Assembly (NCBI GenBank): GCA_028284865.1
Contig: JANQQV010000008.1
Location: 124,001 to 188,000, forward strand
Direction of reading: 5' to 3'
Length of the DNA stretch: 64,000 nucleotides
Origin: Rhodothermales bacterium
GTDB lineage: Bacteria > Bacteroidota > Rhodothermia > Rhodothermales > UBA10348
The notes under the pieces are model-generated. The model saw only the letters and a list, made by a program, of their open reading frames with translations. It searched no databases and was not told the DNA's origin. Made by a program: the position numbers and the translations under genes. This document shows positions 51,466 through 60,756 of the stretch, piece after piece; positions within the stretch are counted from its first letter, which is position 1; each line of letters opens with the position of its first letter.

Positions 51466-52936
51466 GTCTGATTTCAAGTTAACCAGAAGCCCCCTCGGGT
51501 CCGGCCCACTGTTCCAGCAGCGTCCTGCCGTTTTTTTTGGACCGCTCGTTGACCGCGAGTCAATAATCGGTTCAAAGTCGGCATTCGCCGGGTTGGCCGT
51601 GGCATTGTTCGCCGCATTGGCCTTCGCTTCACCCTTGCACGCGCAATCCATGTCACCCATGGAGGCCTATGTGTCGATGGGGCTCGAAACCAACCCTACC
51701 CTGCTTTCGACGCGAGCGGCCCTGGCTGTGAGTGAGGCCGCCTCGGCGGAGTCTCGCAATGCCTACATGCCCAGCCTGGGCCTGCAGTCCCGCTACACAC
51801 GCTCGGCCGGAGGTCGCACCATCGAATTTCCCGTGGGGGACCTGCTCAATCCGGTGTACGGAGCTCTGAACGGGCTCACTGGATCATCTTCCTTCCCCGC
51901 AATCCAGAACGAGGAGATCCGGTTTCTGAGAAAGACCGAGCAAGAGACCAAGGCCAATTTGATTCAGCCGCTCTTCCTCCCCGGAGCTTCAGCCTGGCGT
52001 CGCGCAGCCTCAGCCGATGCAGACCGGGTCGGAGCATCTCTGGCCTCCCTGGAGCGGGACCTTGCAGCGGGTATTCGGGATGCGTACCTCTCGTGGATTC
52101 AGGCAGGACAGGCCGTACAGATTGTGGAGGCGGCTCAAGCACAGTTGGAAGAAGCCCATCGGTCGACCTCCGCTCTACTCGACAACGGCCTGGCGACCAA
52201 CGATGCCTTGTTTCGCATCGAAGCGGACCTGTCCGACATTCGTCAACGGCTGGCCGTCGCGAAGAACCAAGTGGAGTTGGCGGCAGCGGCCCTCAACACG
52301 CTGTTGTCGCGCCCGATTGACACACCAGTCGACTCCATCGAAATCGCTGCGCTCGAAGCGGATCTCCGCGTCTATTCGGAAAGCCGGCCCTCCAGCATTG
52401 ACGATCGTCCGGAGCTGAAAGTGCTGGACGCGGCAGACGACGCAGCCTCAGCCGGAATTACCCAGGAACGGAGCGGGAGACTGCCTCAGGTAGTCCTCGC
52501 TGCCGACTGGGGAATCCAGGGAACGCGATACACCTTCGCCGACGACAGCGATTTCCGTACCGCTTCGGTTGTAGCCACCTGGACCTTGTTTGACGGACGG
52601 CGGCGCTCGGCCCGCATCCAGCGGGCCGAGGCGCAACAGCGCCAGGTAGCGGCCCAGCGCGCTGCCGTGGTGGACCAGCTGGAATTGGAAGTACAGGCTG
52701 CCCGCTGGCGGCTCGAACTGGCCGAATCCAACGTGCTGGCAGCGCGCGATGGCCGCACCAGCGCCGCCTCCGCCTTCCGCCTGACCGAACGTCGCTACAA
52801 GGAAGGAATGGCCACCGTGCTCGAGCTCCTCGACGCGAGACGCGCGCTCACGCTCGCCGAACAACAGGTACTTATCACACGCGTGGACGTGCTACGCGCC
52901 CTGGTCGAGCACATCCGCGTGACGACCACGATCTGA
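51464..52936 (+). CDS. TolC-family outer-membrane efflux protein
   Basis: A 490-residue outer-membrane channel of a tripartite pump. The TolC core shows two related halves with helical hairpins: SPMEAYVSMGLETNPTLLST and AAGIRDAYLSWIQAGQAVQI; EVQAARWRLELAESNVLAAR and GMATVLELLDARRALTLAEQ. A signal peptide lies at about residues 37-60 (AFAGLAVALFAALAFASPL), preceded by an odd 36-residue leader from the ATG at 51464, and operator site 4 lies in it. No better in-frame ATG precedes the signal, so the real start may be a rare codon. The HlyD- and RND-type genes follow. Confidence 0.88.
   Translation: MSDFKLTRSPLGSGPLFQQRPAVFFGPLVDRESIIGSKSAFAGLAVALFAALAFASPLHAQSMSPMEAYVSMGLETNPTLLSTRAALAVSEAASAESRNAYMPSLGLQSRYTRSAGGRTIEFPVGDLLNPVYGALNGLTGSSSFPAIQNEEIRFLRKTEQETKANLIQPLFLPGASAWRRAASADADRVGASLASLERDLAAGIRDAYLSWIQAGQAVQIVEAAQAQLEEAHRSTSALLDNGLATNDALFRIEADLSDIRQRLAVAKNQVELAAAALNTLLSRPIDTPVDSIEIAALEADLRVYSESRPSSIDDRPELKVLDAADDAASAGITQERSGRLPQVVLAADWGIQGTRYTFADDSDFRTASVVATWTLFDGRRRSARIQRAEAQQRQVAAQRAAVVDQLELEVQAARWRLELAESNVLAARDGRTSAASAFRLTERRYKEGMATVLELLDARRALTLAEQQVLITRVDVLRALVEHIRVTTTI
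51548..51564. promoter_or_regulatory. TetR operator (site 4) inside the leader of the TolC-like gene
   Basis: GTTGAC-CGCGA-GTCAAT has the TTGAC/GTCAA arms of the other sites but lies 85 bases into the annotated reading frame. This supports a real start downstream of it, or repression by roadblock. Confidence 0.75.
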
Positions 52937-53031
52937 CCACCGGCCATTGCATCTCACGATGTGACGCCCACAATCTGAAAGCCCCTACCGCTTCCTCCCC
53001 AGGACTCTCCAGACCTCAGCTCATCAGCATC

Positions 53032-54081
53032 ATGACTGCATCCATCAAAACTCTCTCCCTAACCGTGCTTCCGATCCTGGCCCTTTCCGTGATCGTGGCC
53101 GGGTGTTCATCCCGTGCCCAGGAAGCGACTGTTCCTGCGGCCACTCCTGTGAAGACCGTGACGGTCACCCAGTCCACCGCAACAGACGCTGTCCAGACGG
53201 TCGGGACGGTTGAACCAGCATCGACCGTCGATCTCTCCTTCAAGATCGGTGGCCCAATTGCACGCATCCTGGTTGATGTTGGCGACCGCGTCCAGAAGGG
53301 ACAGGTACTCGCTGAACTGCAGACGGCAGAGATCGATGCCGCGGTCCAGCAAGCCACTGCTGCGCGGGACAAGGCGCTGCGCGACTTCGATCGCATGGAG
53401 CGGCTCTATGCCGACAGCGTCGTCACACTGGCTCAGTTCCAGGATGCCCAAACCGGCCTGGATGTGGCCACCGCCCAGCTCGAATCAGCGGCCTTCAACC
53501 GCACCTACGCCACCATCACCGCGGAATCAGCTGGTCGGATCATGACTCGGAAGGCCGAGCCGGGACAGATGATTTCCTCGGGCAAAACGGTCCTCAGCAT
53601 GGGTCTGACCTCTCAATGGGTTGTGGCCGTGTCCCTGTCCGACATGGATGCCGCTTCCCTTTCGGTTGGTGACAAAGCGACCCTCACGCTGGACGCATTT
53701 CCGGGGGAATCGATTTCAGGTCGCCTGGTCGAAATCGGCGAGATGGCTGATGCCCGAAGCGGCACGTTCCGTGCCGAGATCGCACTGGAGTCCAGATTGC
53801 CGTTTCGCGCCGGTTTTGTGGCCCGCGCATCCATCCAGCCGTCGTCAAGCACGCCGCGAACCATCATCCCTTCAGAAGCGCTGGTTCGTGCCAATGGACA
53901 TTCGGGCGAGGTCTTTGTCATGAATCGGGAGGCTGGCACGGCTGAAGCGCGCTCGATCCGGATTGGCTCCATCCTCACGGAAGGCGTGACGGTTACCGAA
54001 GGGTTGGCGCCCGGCGAAGAGGTCATCACGGATGGCGCCGCCTATGTCTCCGATGGCTCGCCGATTGCCGTTGCCCGATAG
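53032..54081 (+). CDS. RND efflux periplasmic adaptor (HlyD/MFP family) lipoprotein
   Basis: A 349-residue adaptor joining the RND pump to the TolC-like channel. Lipobox IVAGC at Cys25. The barrel-sandwich domain shows TVDLSFKIGGPIARILVDVG and VQKGQVLAELQ; a helical hairpin follows, then SAGRIMTRKAEPGQMISSGK (second lipoyl half), a beta-barrel, and a membrane-proximal end (VTEGLAPGEEVITDGAAYVS). It is about 100 bases from the TolC-like gene and 35 from the RND gene. Confidence 0.93.
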   Translation: MTASIKTLSLTVLPILALSVIVAGCSSRAQEATVPAATPVKTVTVTQSTATDAVQTVGTVEPASTVDLSFKIGGPIARILVDVGDRVQKGQVLAELQTAEIDAAVQQATAARDKALRDFDRMERLYADSVVTLAQFQDAQTGLDVATAQLESAAFNRTYATITAESAGRIMTRKAEPGQMISSGKTVLSMGLTSQWVVAVSLSDMDAASLSVGDKATLTLDAFPGESISGRLVEIGEMADARSGTFRAEIALESRLPFRAGFVARASIQPSSSTPRTIIPSEALVRANGHSGEVFVMNREAGTAEARSIRIGSILTEGVTVTEGLAPGEEVITDGAAYVSDGSPIAVAR

Positions 54082-54115
54082 CTCTGCCTCGACTTCATCC
54101 TGATCGAAACCTGTC

Positions 54116-57100
54116 ATGTCTTTCATCCGATTCATTCTCGATCGCCATCAGTTTACACTGGTTGTACTGATGCTGCTGGCTGCGCTGGGACTCTCGTCAT
54201 ATTTCTCGATGCCTCGCGCCGAAGATCCCCAGTTCAACTTCCCTGCGGCGACGGTCATTGTCATCTACCCCGGCGCCAGTCCCGAAGATGTGGAGCAGTT
54301 GGTGGCCGACCCGCTCGAAGAGTCCATCAATGAGCTTGAGGACCTGAAAAAGGTCCAGACCACCATTCGCGACGGCGTGGCCGTCACGTTCGTGGAATTC
54401 TTCCAGGGCGTGGATCCCGATGATGCCTTCAGCGATGTCCAGGATGCGGTCAAGAACGCTGAGCGCGAGCTGCCAGGAGAAGTGGCCGATATCCAGGTCC
54501 TGCAGCAGTCACCTTCGGACGTGAACATCCTCCAGGTCGCGCTCATTTCTTCGGACGCGGACTATGGCTTGCTACGCCGCGAAGCCGAACGGCTTGAGCA
54601 GACGTTCGAGCGCATTCCATTGATCAAGCGCGCGGAAACGTGGGCTTTCCCGGATGAGGAAGTTCACATCGCGCTCGACTTTGAACGAATGCGGACCGTC
54701 GGTATCGCGCTCCCCGAAGTCATCCGTGCCATTCAGACCACGGGCGCCAATATCCCCGGCGGCGATCTGGATCTGGGCCGAACACGCTACAACGTCAAGA
54801 CCAGCGGAGACTACGGCTCACTGGAAGACATCCGTCGCACCGTGATTCGCGGATCGGGTTCATCGGCCGTGTTCCTGGAGTCCATCGCGGACGTGGATTT
54901 CGGCTTTGCCGATGAGTCCTACCGGGCGCGTGTCAACGGGGAGCGGGCGGTCTTCGTCACAGCCGTTCAGCGCGAAGGGACCAACATTCATGACGTCACG
55001 GCACTGGCGCGTGAGGCGTTGACCGGTTTCGAACAGCGCGTGCCCGAGGAAGTCCGCGTCGAGTCCGTGTTCGTCCAGGAAGACAGCGTGTCTGAGCGCG
55101 TCGGCGGCTTCTTTGCCAATCTCTTTCAGGGCGTCCTGCTGGTCGGCATCATCGTGTTTCTGGCGATGGGGTTACGCTCGGCTGGAATCGTCATGCTGGC
55201 CATTCCGTTTTCCCTCTTGATCGCCATCGGATGGCTCGACTTCAGTGGATTCGGGCTGCAGCAGATGTCCATCGTAGGCCTGGTCATAGCGTTGGGTCTG
55301 CTTGTAGACAATGCCATCGTGGTCACCGAGAACGTCGAACGATTCAAATCCATGGGGCTCTCCTCGCGTGAGGCGGCGCTCAAAGGTGCCGGACAGGTGG
55401 CAGGTCCCATCATCAGCGCGACGATCACGACCATCCTGTCATTCCTTCCGATGGTCCTTCTCCAGACGGGTACGGGAGACTTCATCCGTTCCATGCCCCT
55501 CATGGTGATCTTTGCGCTTGGTGCCTCCCTGATCGTTTCCCTCACCCTTACTCCCCTACTAGCCGGTGCATCTCGTCGGCGTAAAACCGAAAACGGCGAG
55601 GACGTCACCCGCGAGCGGAAGGCTACCTGGCTCAATCTCCAGCTCGAAACCATTGCCAAAGGTCGCTACACTCGCCGCCTGCGTCAGGCCGTCGCGAGGC
55701 CCGGCCTCGTCATCGTTGCTGCGGTCGTCGTGTTCGCAGGATCCATGGCCCTGTTCCCATTCGTGGGTGTCAGCCTCTTTCCCCGCGCTGAGAAGCCCTA
55801 CCTGATGGTCAACGTGGACCTTCCGGAAGGTGCCAGCCTGGATCGTACGGATTCCATCGCCCGTCAGGTGGAGGATGTTCTTCGGGAAAACGAAGGCATT
55901 ACCGATCTGATCACGAATGTGGGTCACGGGAATCCGCGCATCTACTACAACGTCGTTCCCGAGCGAGATAACGCGGCTCACGCGCAGATCATCGCGGGCC
56001 TGGCCTCCGCCTCGCCGACGGCCATCACCGAACGCATTGAAGAACTGCGACGCAGTCTCCGGGAAATCCCCGGCGCCCAGATCCAGGTCAAGGAATTCAT
56101 GCAGGGACCGCCTGTGGAAGCCCCGATTGCCATCAGCATCGTCGGTAATGATCTCAGCGTGCTGCGCAACGAAGCAGCGCGCATTGAGCAGGTCCTTCTG
56201 GACGTTCCGGGTACAATCGACGTCGATAATCCATTTGAGCGATTCAAGACTGACCTGAAGGTGGACATCAACCGCGACAAAGCCGGATTGCTGGGCGTTT
56301 CCCTCGATGCTGTGGATCTGACCGTTCGCTCGGGCCTCGCAGGTCTGCCGGTAACGTCATTCCGGGACGAGCAGGGCGAAGACTATGAGGTCGTCGTTGG
56401 ACTGCCATCAGAGGGCCGACCGGGAATCGATGCCTTCGACCGGCTCCACGTCGTCTCGAATCTGGGAGGCACCGTGCCTGTTCGCCAGGTCGCCTCGCTG
56501 TCATTCGAATCGAGTCCGTCCCTGATCCAGCACCGAGACCTCGAGCGCATCGCAACCATCACGGCCGACGTTGTGCCTGGTGCCAACGTGGCTGAGGCCA
56601 CGGCCGCCGCAATGGACGCCCTTGCCGACGTCAATCTTCCCACCGGATATCGCTACCTGGTCGGCGGCGAAGAGGAAAGCCGGGCTGAATCCTTCGGCGG
56701 AATGGGCCAGGCGCTGCTGATCGCCCTGCTCGGCATCTTTGCGGTGCTGGTCCTCCAATTCCGTTCGTTCCGTCAGCCGGGCATCGTGTTCGCTGCCATC
56801 CCGTTTGCCATAACCGGCGCCATCCTGGCACTGCTGATCACCGGGTACACATTCTCCTTCACGGCCTTCATCGGGCTCACGTCGCTGGTCGGGATTGTGG
56901 TGAACAACTCGATCATTCTGGTCGACTATGCGAACCAGTTGTTGCAGGAAGGGAAATCCGTCCTGGATGCGATTGTTGAAGCCGGACAAACCCGATTCAT
57001 TCCCATCATCCTGACCACGCTGACCACGATCGGTGGCCTGCTGCCGCTGACTTTGACCGGCTCGAGCATGTGGGCGCCCATGGGGTGGGCCATCATTGGT

Positions 57101-57190
57101 GGCCTGATCGTTTCGACCGTGCTGACACTGGTTGTGGTTCCTGCGCTCTACGCCCTACTCACCAAAGCACCTGAGTTCGAGATCGCGTAG
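54116..57190 (+). CDS. RND-family efflux permease
   Basis: A 1024-residue inner-membrane proton/drug antiporter with 12 helices and two large periplasmic loops. The N-terminus is MSFIRFILDRHQFTLVVLML, then PRAEDPQFNFPAATVIVIYP; helix 4 has GLLVDNAIVVTENVERF. In AcrB this position holds two Asp for proton relay, here Asp-Asn, as in many RND branches. The end LVVVPALYALLTKAPE is typical. The substrate may be a metal-free organic compound, but cannot be told. Confidence 0.95.
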   Translation: MSFIRFILDRHQFTLVVLMLLAALGLSSYFSMPRAEDPQFNFPAATVIVIYPGASPEDVEQLVADPLEESINELEDLKKVQTTIRDGVAVTFVEFFQGVDPDDAFSDVQDAVKNAERELPGEVADIQVLQQSPSDVNILQVALISSDADYGLLRREAERLEQTFERIPLIKRAETWAFPDEEVHIALDFERMRTVGIALPEVIRAIQTTGANIPGGDLDLGRTRYNVKTSGDYGSLEDIRRTVIRGSGSSAVFLESIADVDFGFADESYRARVNGERAVFVTAVQREGTNIHDVTALAREALTGFEQRVPEEVRVESVFVQEDSVSERVGGFFANLFQGVLLVGIIVFLAMGLRSAGIVMLAIPFSLLIAIGWLDFSGFGLQQMSIVGLVIALGLLVDNAIVVTENVERFKSMGLSSREAALKGAGQVAGPIISATITTILSFLPMVLLQTGTGDFIRSMPLMVIFALGASLIVSLTLTPLLAGASRRRKTENGEDVTRERKATWLNLQLETIAKGRYTRRLRQAVARPGLVIVAAVVVFAGSMALFPFVGVSLFPRAEKPYLMVNVDLPEGASLDRTDSIARQVEDVLRENEGITDLITNVGHGNPRIYYNVVPERDNAAHAQIIAGLASASPTAITERIEELRRSLREIPGAQIQVKEFMQGPPVEAPIAISIVGNDLSVLRNEAARIEQVLLDVPGTIDVDNPFERFKTDLKVDINRDKAGLLGVSLDAVDLTVRSGLAGLPVTSFRDEQGEDYEVVVGLPSEGRPGIDAFDRLHVVSNLGGTVPVRQVASLSFESSPSLIQHRDLERIATITADVVPGANVAEATAAAMDALADVNLPTGYRYLVGGEEESRAESFGGMGQALLIALLGIFAVLVLQFRSFRQPGIVFAAIPFAITGAILALLITGYTFSFTAFIGLTSLVGIVVNNSIILVDYANQLLQEGKSVLDAIVEAGQTRFIPIILTTLTTIGGLLPLTLTGSSMWAPMGWAIIGGLIVSTVLTLVVVPALYALLTKAPEFEIA

Positions 57191-57228
57191 AATGGCCGGC
57201 GTCCCACTCATCGCCAGCGAGTTTTGTC

Positions 57229-57585
57229 ATGCGCAAGACACTCCTCCTTGAAGAAGTCGGCCTGTTCGGCCTGTCCCTGTTCATGTATACCCAGCTTCCC
57301 TACGGCTGGGGGCTGTTTGCGCTTTTGATCCTGACACCGGATGTCTTCATGCTGGGATATCTGGCCGGAAAGCGCGTCGGAGCTTTGATATACAATATCG
57401 GCCATCACCGAGGACTGGCATTGGCCGTTTGGGGAATGGGGTACCACGTGGGTATCAGCTGGATCATGCTGATCGGCGTCATCCTTTTCGCTCACGCCAG
57501 TATGGACCGCATTTTCGGATATGGCTTGAAGTACGCGGATGACTTCAAGCACACCCACCTCCAGGAAATCGCTGATCAGACGTAG
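57229..57585 (+). CDS. DUF4260 small membrane protein
   Basis: A 118-residue protein with about four hydrophobic helices. The family signature is visible at the end: FAHASMDRIFGYGLKYADDF and THLQEI. The start, LLLEEVGLFGLSLFMYTQL, and a central HHRG-type stretch fit too. DUF4260 has no known function. It is 38 bases from the RND gene and may be on that transcript or independent. Confidence 0.88.
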   Translation: MRKTLLLEEVGLFGLSLFMYTQLPYGWGLFALLILTPDVFMLGYLAGKRVGALIYNIGHHRGLALAVWGMGYHVGISWIMLIGVILFAHASMDRIFGYGLKYADDFKHTHLQEIADQT

Positions 57586-57697
57586 TATCCGGCCAGAATC
57601 AGCACTCAAACGCCCGTGTAGGGGAAACTTGCAATCGCCATGAAGAGGCTGTCAAGCCATTGCAGCGCAGGCTGTCGTTCGTAATTTAGGAATAGAT

Positions 57698-57714
57698 AGT
57701 CCTTAATTCCTTAA
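57698..57714. promoter_or_regulatory. Candidate Rrf2 operator upstream of the regulator gene
   Basis: AGTCCTTAAT followed by TCCTTAA, giving tandem CCTTAA units, 23 bases before the Rrf2 start. The first ten bases appear again, inverted, at 58187-58200 before the cytochrome gene. Confidence 0.65.
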
Positions 57715-57736
57715 TACCCTCAATAGCGAATCCTGA

Positions 57737-58171
57737 ATGCTCTCCAGCGCCTGCAGATATGGAATCCTGGCCTCGATTCATCTGGCTCGTCAAGATGCTG
57801 ATGGATTCGTACCGGTTCGCCAGATCGCCTCGAGCCTGGAAGTATCCGCCCCCTTCCTCTCGAAGATCATGCAGCAGCTGGTCAATGAAGACCTGCTGGA
57901 CTCACTCAGGGGGCCCACCGGGGGCGTCAAGCTTGCTCGCTCACCCAAGGATATTCGCGTGAACGACATCGTTCTGGCCATCGATGGCCGCAAGATGCTG
58001 GAATCATGTGTTCTGGGTCTCCCTGGATGTGGTTCCAATGCGCCGTGCCCCATGCATGCAGATTGGGCGGTCGTCCGGGAAAGTTTCTGCAAAATGCTGG
58101 AAGAAACCACGCTAGCTGACTTGGCAAAGGACACGGACGCAAACGGCCTGCGCCTCACACCAACCGGCTGA
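57737..58171 (+). CDS. Rrf2-family (NsrR/IscR-like) regulator of the nos cluster
   Basis: A 144-residue winged-helix regulator. MLSSACRYGILASIHLARQD, then SSLEVSAPFLSKIMQQLVNE and GPTGGVKLARSPKDIRVNDI are the Rrf2 pattern. Cys91, Cys98 and Cys104 (CVLGLPGCGSNAPC) can bind an Fe-S cluster sensitive to NO or O2, spacing C-x6-C-x5-C. It opens the nos region; candidate operators lie just before it and before the next gene. By analogy with NsrR it could derepress the N2O reductase genes when NO or low oxygen damages or alters its cluster. Confidence 0.92.
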   Translation: MLSSACRYGILASIHLARQDADGFVPVRQIASSLEVSAPFLSKIMQQLVNEDLLDSLRGPTGGVKLARSPKDIRVNDIVLAIDGRKMLESCVLGLPGCGSNAPCPMHADWAVVRESFCKMLEETTLADLAKDTDANGLRLTPTG

Positions 58172-58186
58172 CCTTTTTTTATCCCT

Positions 58187-58200
58187 ATTAAGGACTTAAT
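58187..58200. promoter_or_regulatory. Candidate Rrf2 operator upstream of the cytochrome-nosZ genes
   Basis: Perfect inverted repeat ATTAAG-GA-CTTAAT, 37 bases before the cytochrome c start. Its complement contains AGTCCTTAAT, the same ten bases as at 57698. Confidence 0.7.
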
Positions 58201-58236
58201 ACTCTTTTATCCTCTGACTCATTCGCGTACATCCTC

Positions 58237-58698
58237 ATGAACCGCTCCATCCTACCTCTGCTCGCTCTCGTTCTCCTTTGCTTCGGCTGTGGATCAGGCA
58301 CGCCCGAATCGGCCGGCTCCACTGATGCTCCCGCAACGACAGCCGGACTGACAGAAGAACAATTGGAACACGGCATCGGACCGATTGAGGCCTTCGATCC
58401 CGGCCCTCTGGACGACGCCCTGGCTGACAAAGGCCTCGAGGTCTTCAACCTGAAGTGCTCAGCGTGTCACAAGATGGAAGGACGCTACGTGGGTCCCGAA
58501 ATGGGCACGATCGCAAATGAACGCTCTCCTGCATACATCATGAACATGGTGCTCAATCCCGCTGAGATGATTGAGAAACACCCTGAGGCGAAAAAGAAGT
58601 TCGCCGAATTCATGACGCCCATGCCCAACCAGAACATTTCCGAGGATGAGGCCCGCGCCATCCTGGAGTATTTCCGCCGCGAAGCCGCCTCTCGTTGA
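58237..58698 (+). CDS. Lipoprotein monohaem cytochrome c, likely NosZ electron donor
   Basis: A 153-residue lipoprotein (LCFGC, Cys18) with one haem site CSACH at residues 74-78 and Met ligand candidates near PAEMIEKHPEAKKKF and MTPMPNQNIS. The fold matches class I cytochromes that precede nosZ in clade II clusters. It should be anchored in the membrane facing the periplasm and pass electrons to NosZ CuA. The nosZ start follows 57 bases after its stop. Confidence 0.92.
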   Translation: MNRSILPLLALVLLCFGCGSGTPESAGSTDAPATTAGLTEEQLEHGIGPIEAFDPGPLDDALADKGLEVFNLKCSACHKMEGRYVGPEMGTIANERSPAYIMNMVLNPAEMIEKHPEAKKKFAEFMTPMPNQNISEDEARAILEYFRREAASR

Positions 58699-58754
58699 GG
58701 CCGCCTTCTGAGCAGCTACCGAATTCCACCCCAACAACAGTCTGGTGCACAGAT

Positions 58755-60707
58755 ATGAAACGCACTACCACCTCCCGCATCATCGTACCCATCGCAGCCC
58801 TGCTGTTGATTGGTGTGATCGCAACCTCCTGCCAAACAGCTGAACAGGCCGGCTCAAGTGATGCCGCCAGCGCCGTCTATGTACCGCCTGGAAGCCACGA
58901 CAGCTACTACACCTTCTTCTCTGGCGGATTCTCCGGCCAGATGACCGTCGCCGGCCTCCCCTCCGGTCGTCTCTTGAAAACCATCCCGGTATTCTCGCAG
59001 CATGCTGAAAACGGCTGGGGGTACGATGAGGAGACCAAGGCCATGCTGAACACATCCTATGGATTCGTTCCTTGGGATGACTCCCACCACCCGCAGCTAT
59101 CGCAGACGGATGGCGTGCCGGATGGTCGCTGGGTGTTCATCAACGGCAACAACACGCCACGCATTGCCCGCATTGATCTGTCCACCTTCGAGACGCAGGA
59201 AATCGTAGAGATCCCGCTCTCTGCTGGCAACCACGCCTCTCCTTTCATCACGCAGAACTCGGAGTACGTCGTTGCGGCCACCCGCTTCTCCGTACCGATT
59301 CCGCAACGTGACATCTCCATCGAGGAGTACAAGGAAGAGTTCAAAGGCACGATCTCCTTTGTTCGCGCCGACGATCCGGGCAACATGGAAGTGTCTTTCC
59401 AGATCATGCTCCCGGGCTACGACTACGACGTCAGCCACGCCGGTAAAGGCCCCTCCCACGGTTGGGCATTCTTCTCGACCTACAACGTTGAGCAGGCCAA
59501 CACCCTGAAAGAGGTGTTCGCCTCGCAACGTGACAAGGACTTCATCGCCGCCGTCAACTGGATGCGCGCTGAAGAATGTGTTGCCAACGGCGCCGCTGAG
59601 CGCTGGGATGCGTCCTACCTGCGCAACTTCAAGCCGCACGGCGATATGGCCTTCACTGAAGAGCTTCGTGGATCAAACATGCTCTTCCCGGAAAACTGCG
59701 AAGGCCTGGTCTATTTCCTTCCCACCCCGAAATCCCCGCACGGTGTTGACGTAGATCCTACCGGCGAATACATCGTCGGTGGTGGCAAGCTCGCCACGGT
59801 GATTCCGGTCCACTCGTTCTCAAAAATGCTGGCTGCCATTGAAAACGAAGCATTTGAAGGCGAAATCGACGGTATCCCCGTGCTCGAATACGATGCCGTC
59901 ATGGCTGGTGAAGTCGAGAACGCAGGTCTTGGACCACTCCACACTGAATTTGACGGACGCGGATTTGCCTACACGACGGCATTCCTTTCGTCTGAAGTCG
60001 TGAAGTGGGAAATCGGTACCTGGCAGGTCGTCGACCGCATCCCGGTTTACTATTCGGTCGGTCACCTCATGATTCCTGGTGGCGACAGCCGTGAGCCTTG
60101 GGGACAGTACCTCGTGGCCATGAACAAGATGACCAAGGATCGCTATCTGCCGACCGGACCCGAGCTGGCACACTCCGCTCAGCTGATTGACATCTCGGGC
60201 GACAAAATGGAAATGCTGCTTGACTTCCCGACGATGGGCGAGCCCCACTATGCACAGGGTATCGCAGCCGATCTGGTCAAGGAAAACCAGGTGCAGATCT
60301 ACCGCTTGGAAGACAATGAGCATCCGTACGCCACGCTGACTGAAGCCGATGCCCGCGTCGAGCGCGATGGCAACGAGGTGCACATCTACATGACGAGCAT
60401 CCGCAGCCACTTCGCTCCCGACAACATCGAAGGCATCCAGGTTGGCGACAAGGTCTATTTCCACGTAACGAACCTGGAACAGGACTGGGATGTCCCGCAC
60501 GGACTCGGAGTTATGGGCGCCAACGCGTCTGAGCTGCTGATCATGCCGGGCGACACCCGTACGCTGGTTTGGGAGCCAAAGGCCCCGGGCGTTTACCCAT
60601 TCTATTGCACGGACTTCTGCTCGGCCCTCCACCAGGAGATGCAGGGATACGTCCGCGTCTCCCCGCGGGGCTCGAACGTTCCGATCTCTTTCCACACGGG
60701 TGGATGA
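58755..60707 (+). CDS. nosZ: Nitrous oxide reductase NosZ, clade II (Sec/lipoprotein type)
   Basis: NosZ reduces N2O to N2. The 650-residue protein has a signal ending in IATSC, without the twin-arginine motif of clade I, so it is exported by Sec and may be lipid-anchored. CuZ His are visible: DDSHHPQ, SPHGVD, LHTEF, GHLM, AHSAQ, PHYAQ, seven in all. The CuA domain at the end has CTDFCSALHQEM (Cys618, Cys622, His626, Met629) with upstream His582. The position usually filled by Trp in clade I (here Asp620) donates only its backbone, so activity should be retained. The frame extends 20 residues upstream. Confidence 0.96.
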   Translation: MKRTTTSRIIVPIAALLLIGVIATSCQTAEQAGSSDAASAVYVPPGSHDSYYTFFSGGFSGQMTVAGLPSGRLLKTIPVFSQHAENGWGYDEETKAMLNTSYGFVPWDDSHHPQLSQTDGVPDGRWVFINGNNTPRIARIDLSTFETQEIVEIPLSAGNHASPFITQNSEYVVAATRFSVPIPQRDISIEEYKEEFKGTISFVRADDPGNMEVSFQIMLPGYDYDVSHAGKGPSHGWAFFSTYNVEQANTLKEVFASQRDKDFIAAVNWMRAEECVANGAAERWDASYLRNFKPHGDMAFTEELRGSNMLFPENCEGLVYFLPTPKSPHGVDVDPTGEYIVGGGKLATVIPVHSFSKMLAAIENEAFEGEIDGIPVLEYDAVMAGEVENAGLGPLHTEFDGRGFAYTTAFLSSEVVKWEIGTWQVVDRIPVYYSVGHLMIPGGDSREPWGQYLVAMNKMTKDRYLPTGPELAHSAQLIDISGDKMEMLLDFPTMGEPHYAQGIAADLVKENQVQIYRLEDNEHPYATLTEADARVERDGNEVHIYMTSIRSHFAPDNIEGIQVGDKVYFHVTNLEQDWDVPHGLGVMGANASELLIMPGDTRTLVWEPKAPGVYPFYCTDFCSALHQEMQGYVRVSPRGSNVPISFHTGG

Positions 60708-60756
60708 GACTGGTGAATGACTCTGGTGGAGAACGCCGGAGGATGATTTGACCGCG

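Noticed and set aside
57586-58754. Search for FNR-type TTGAT-N4-ATCAA boxes near the nos genes
   Set aside because: None seen by eye; the only repeated element is the CCTTAAT-type site assigned to the Rrf2 protein.
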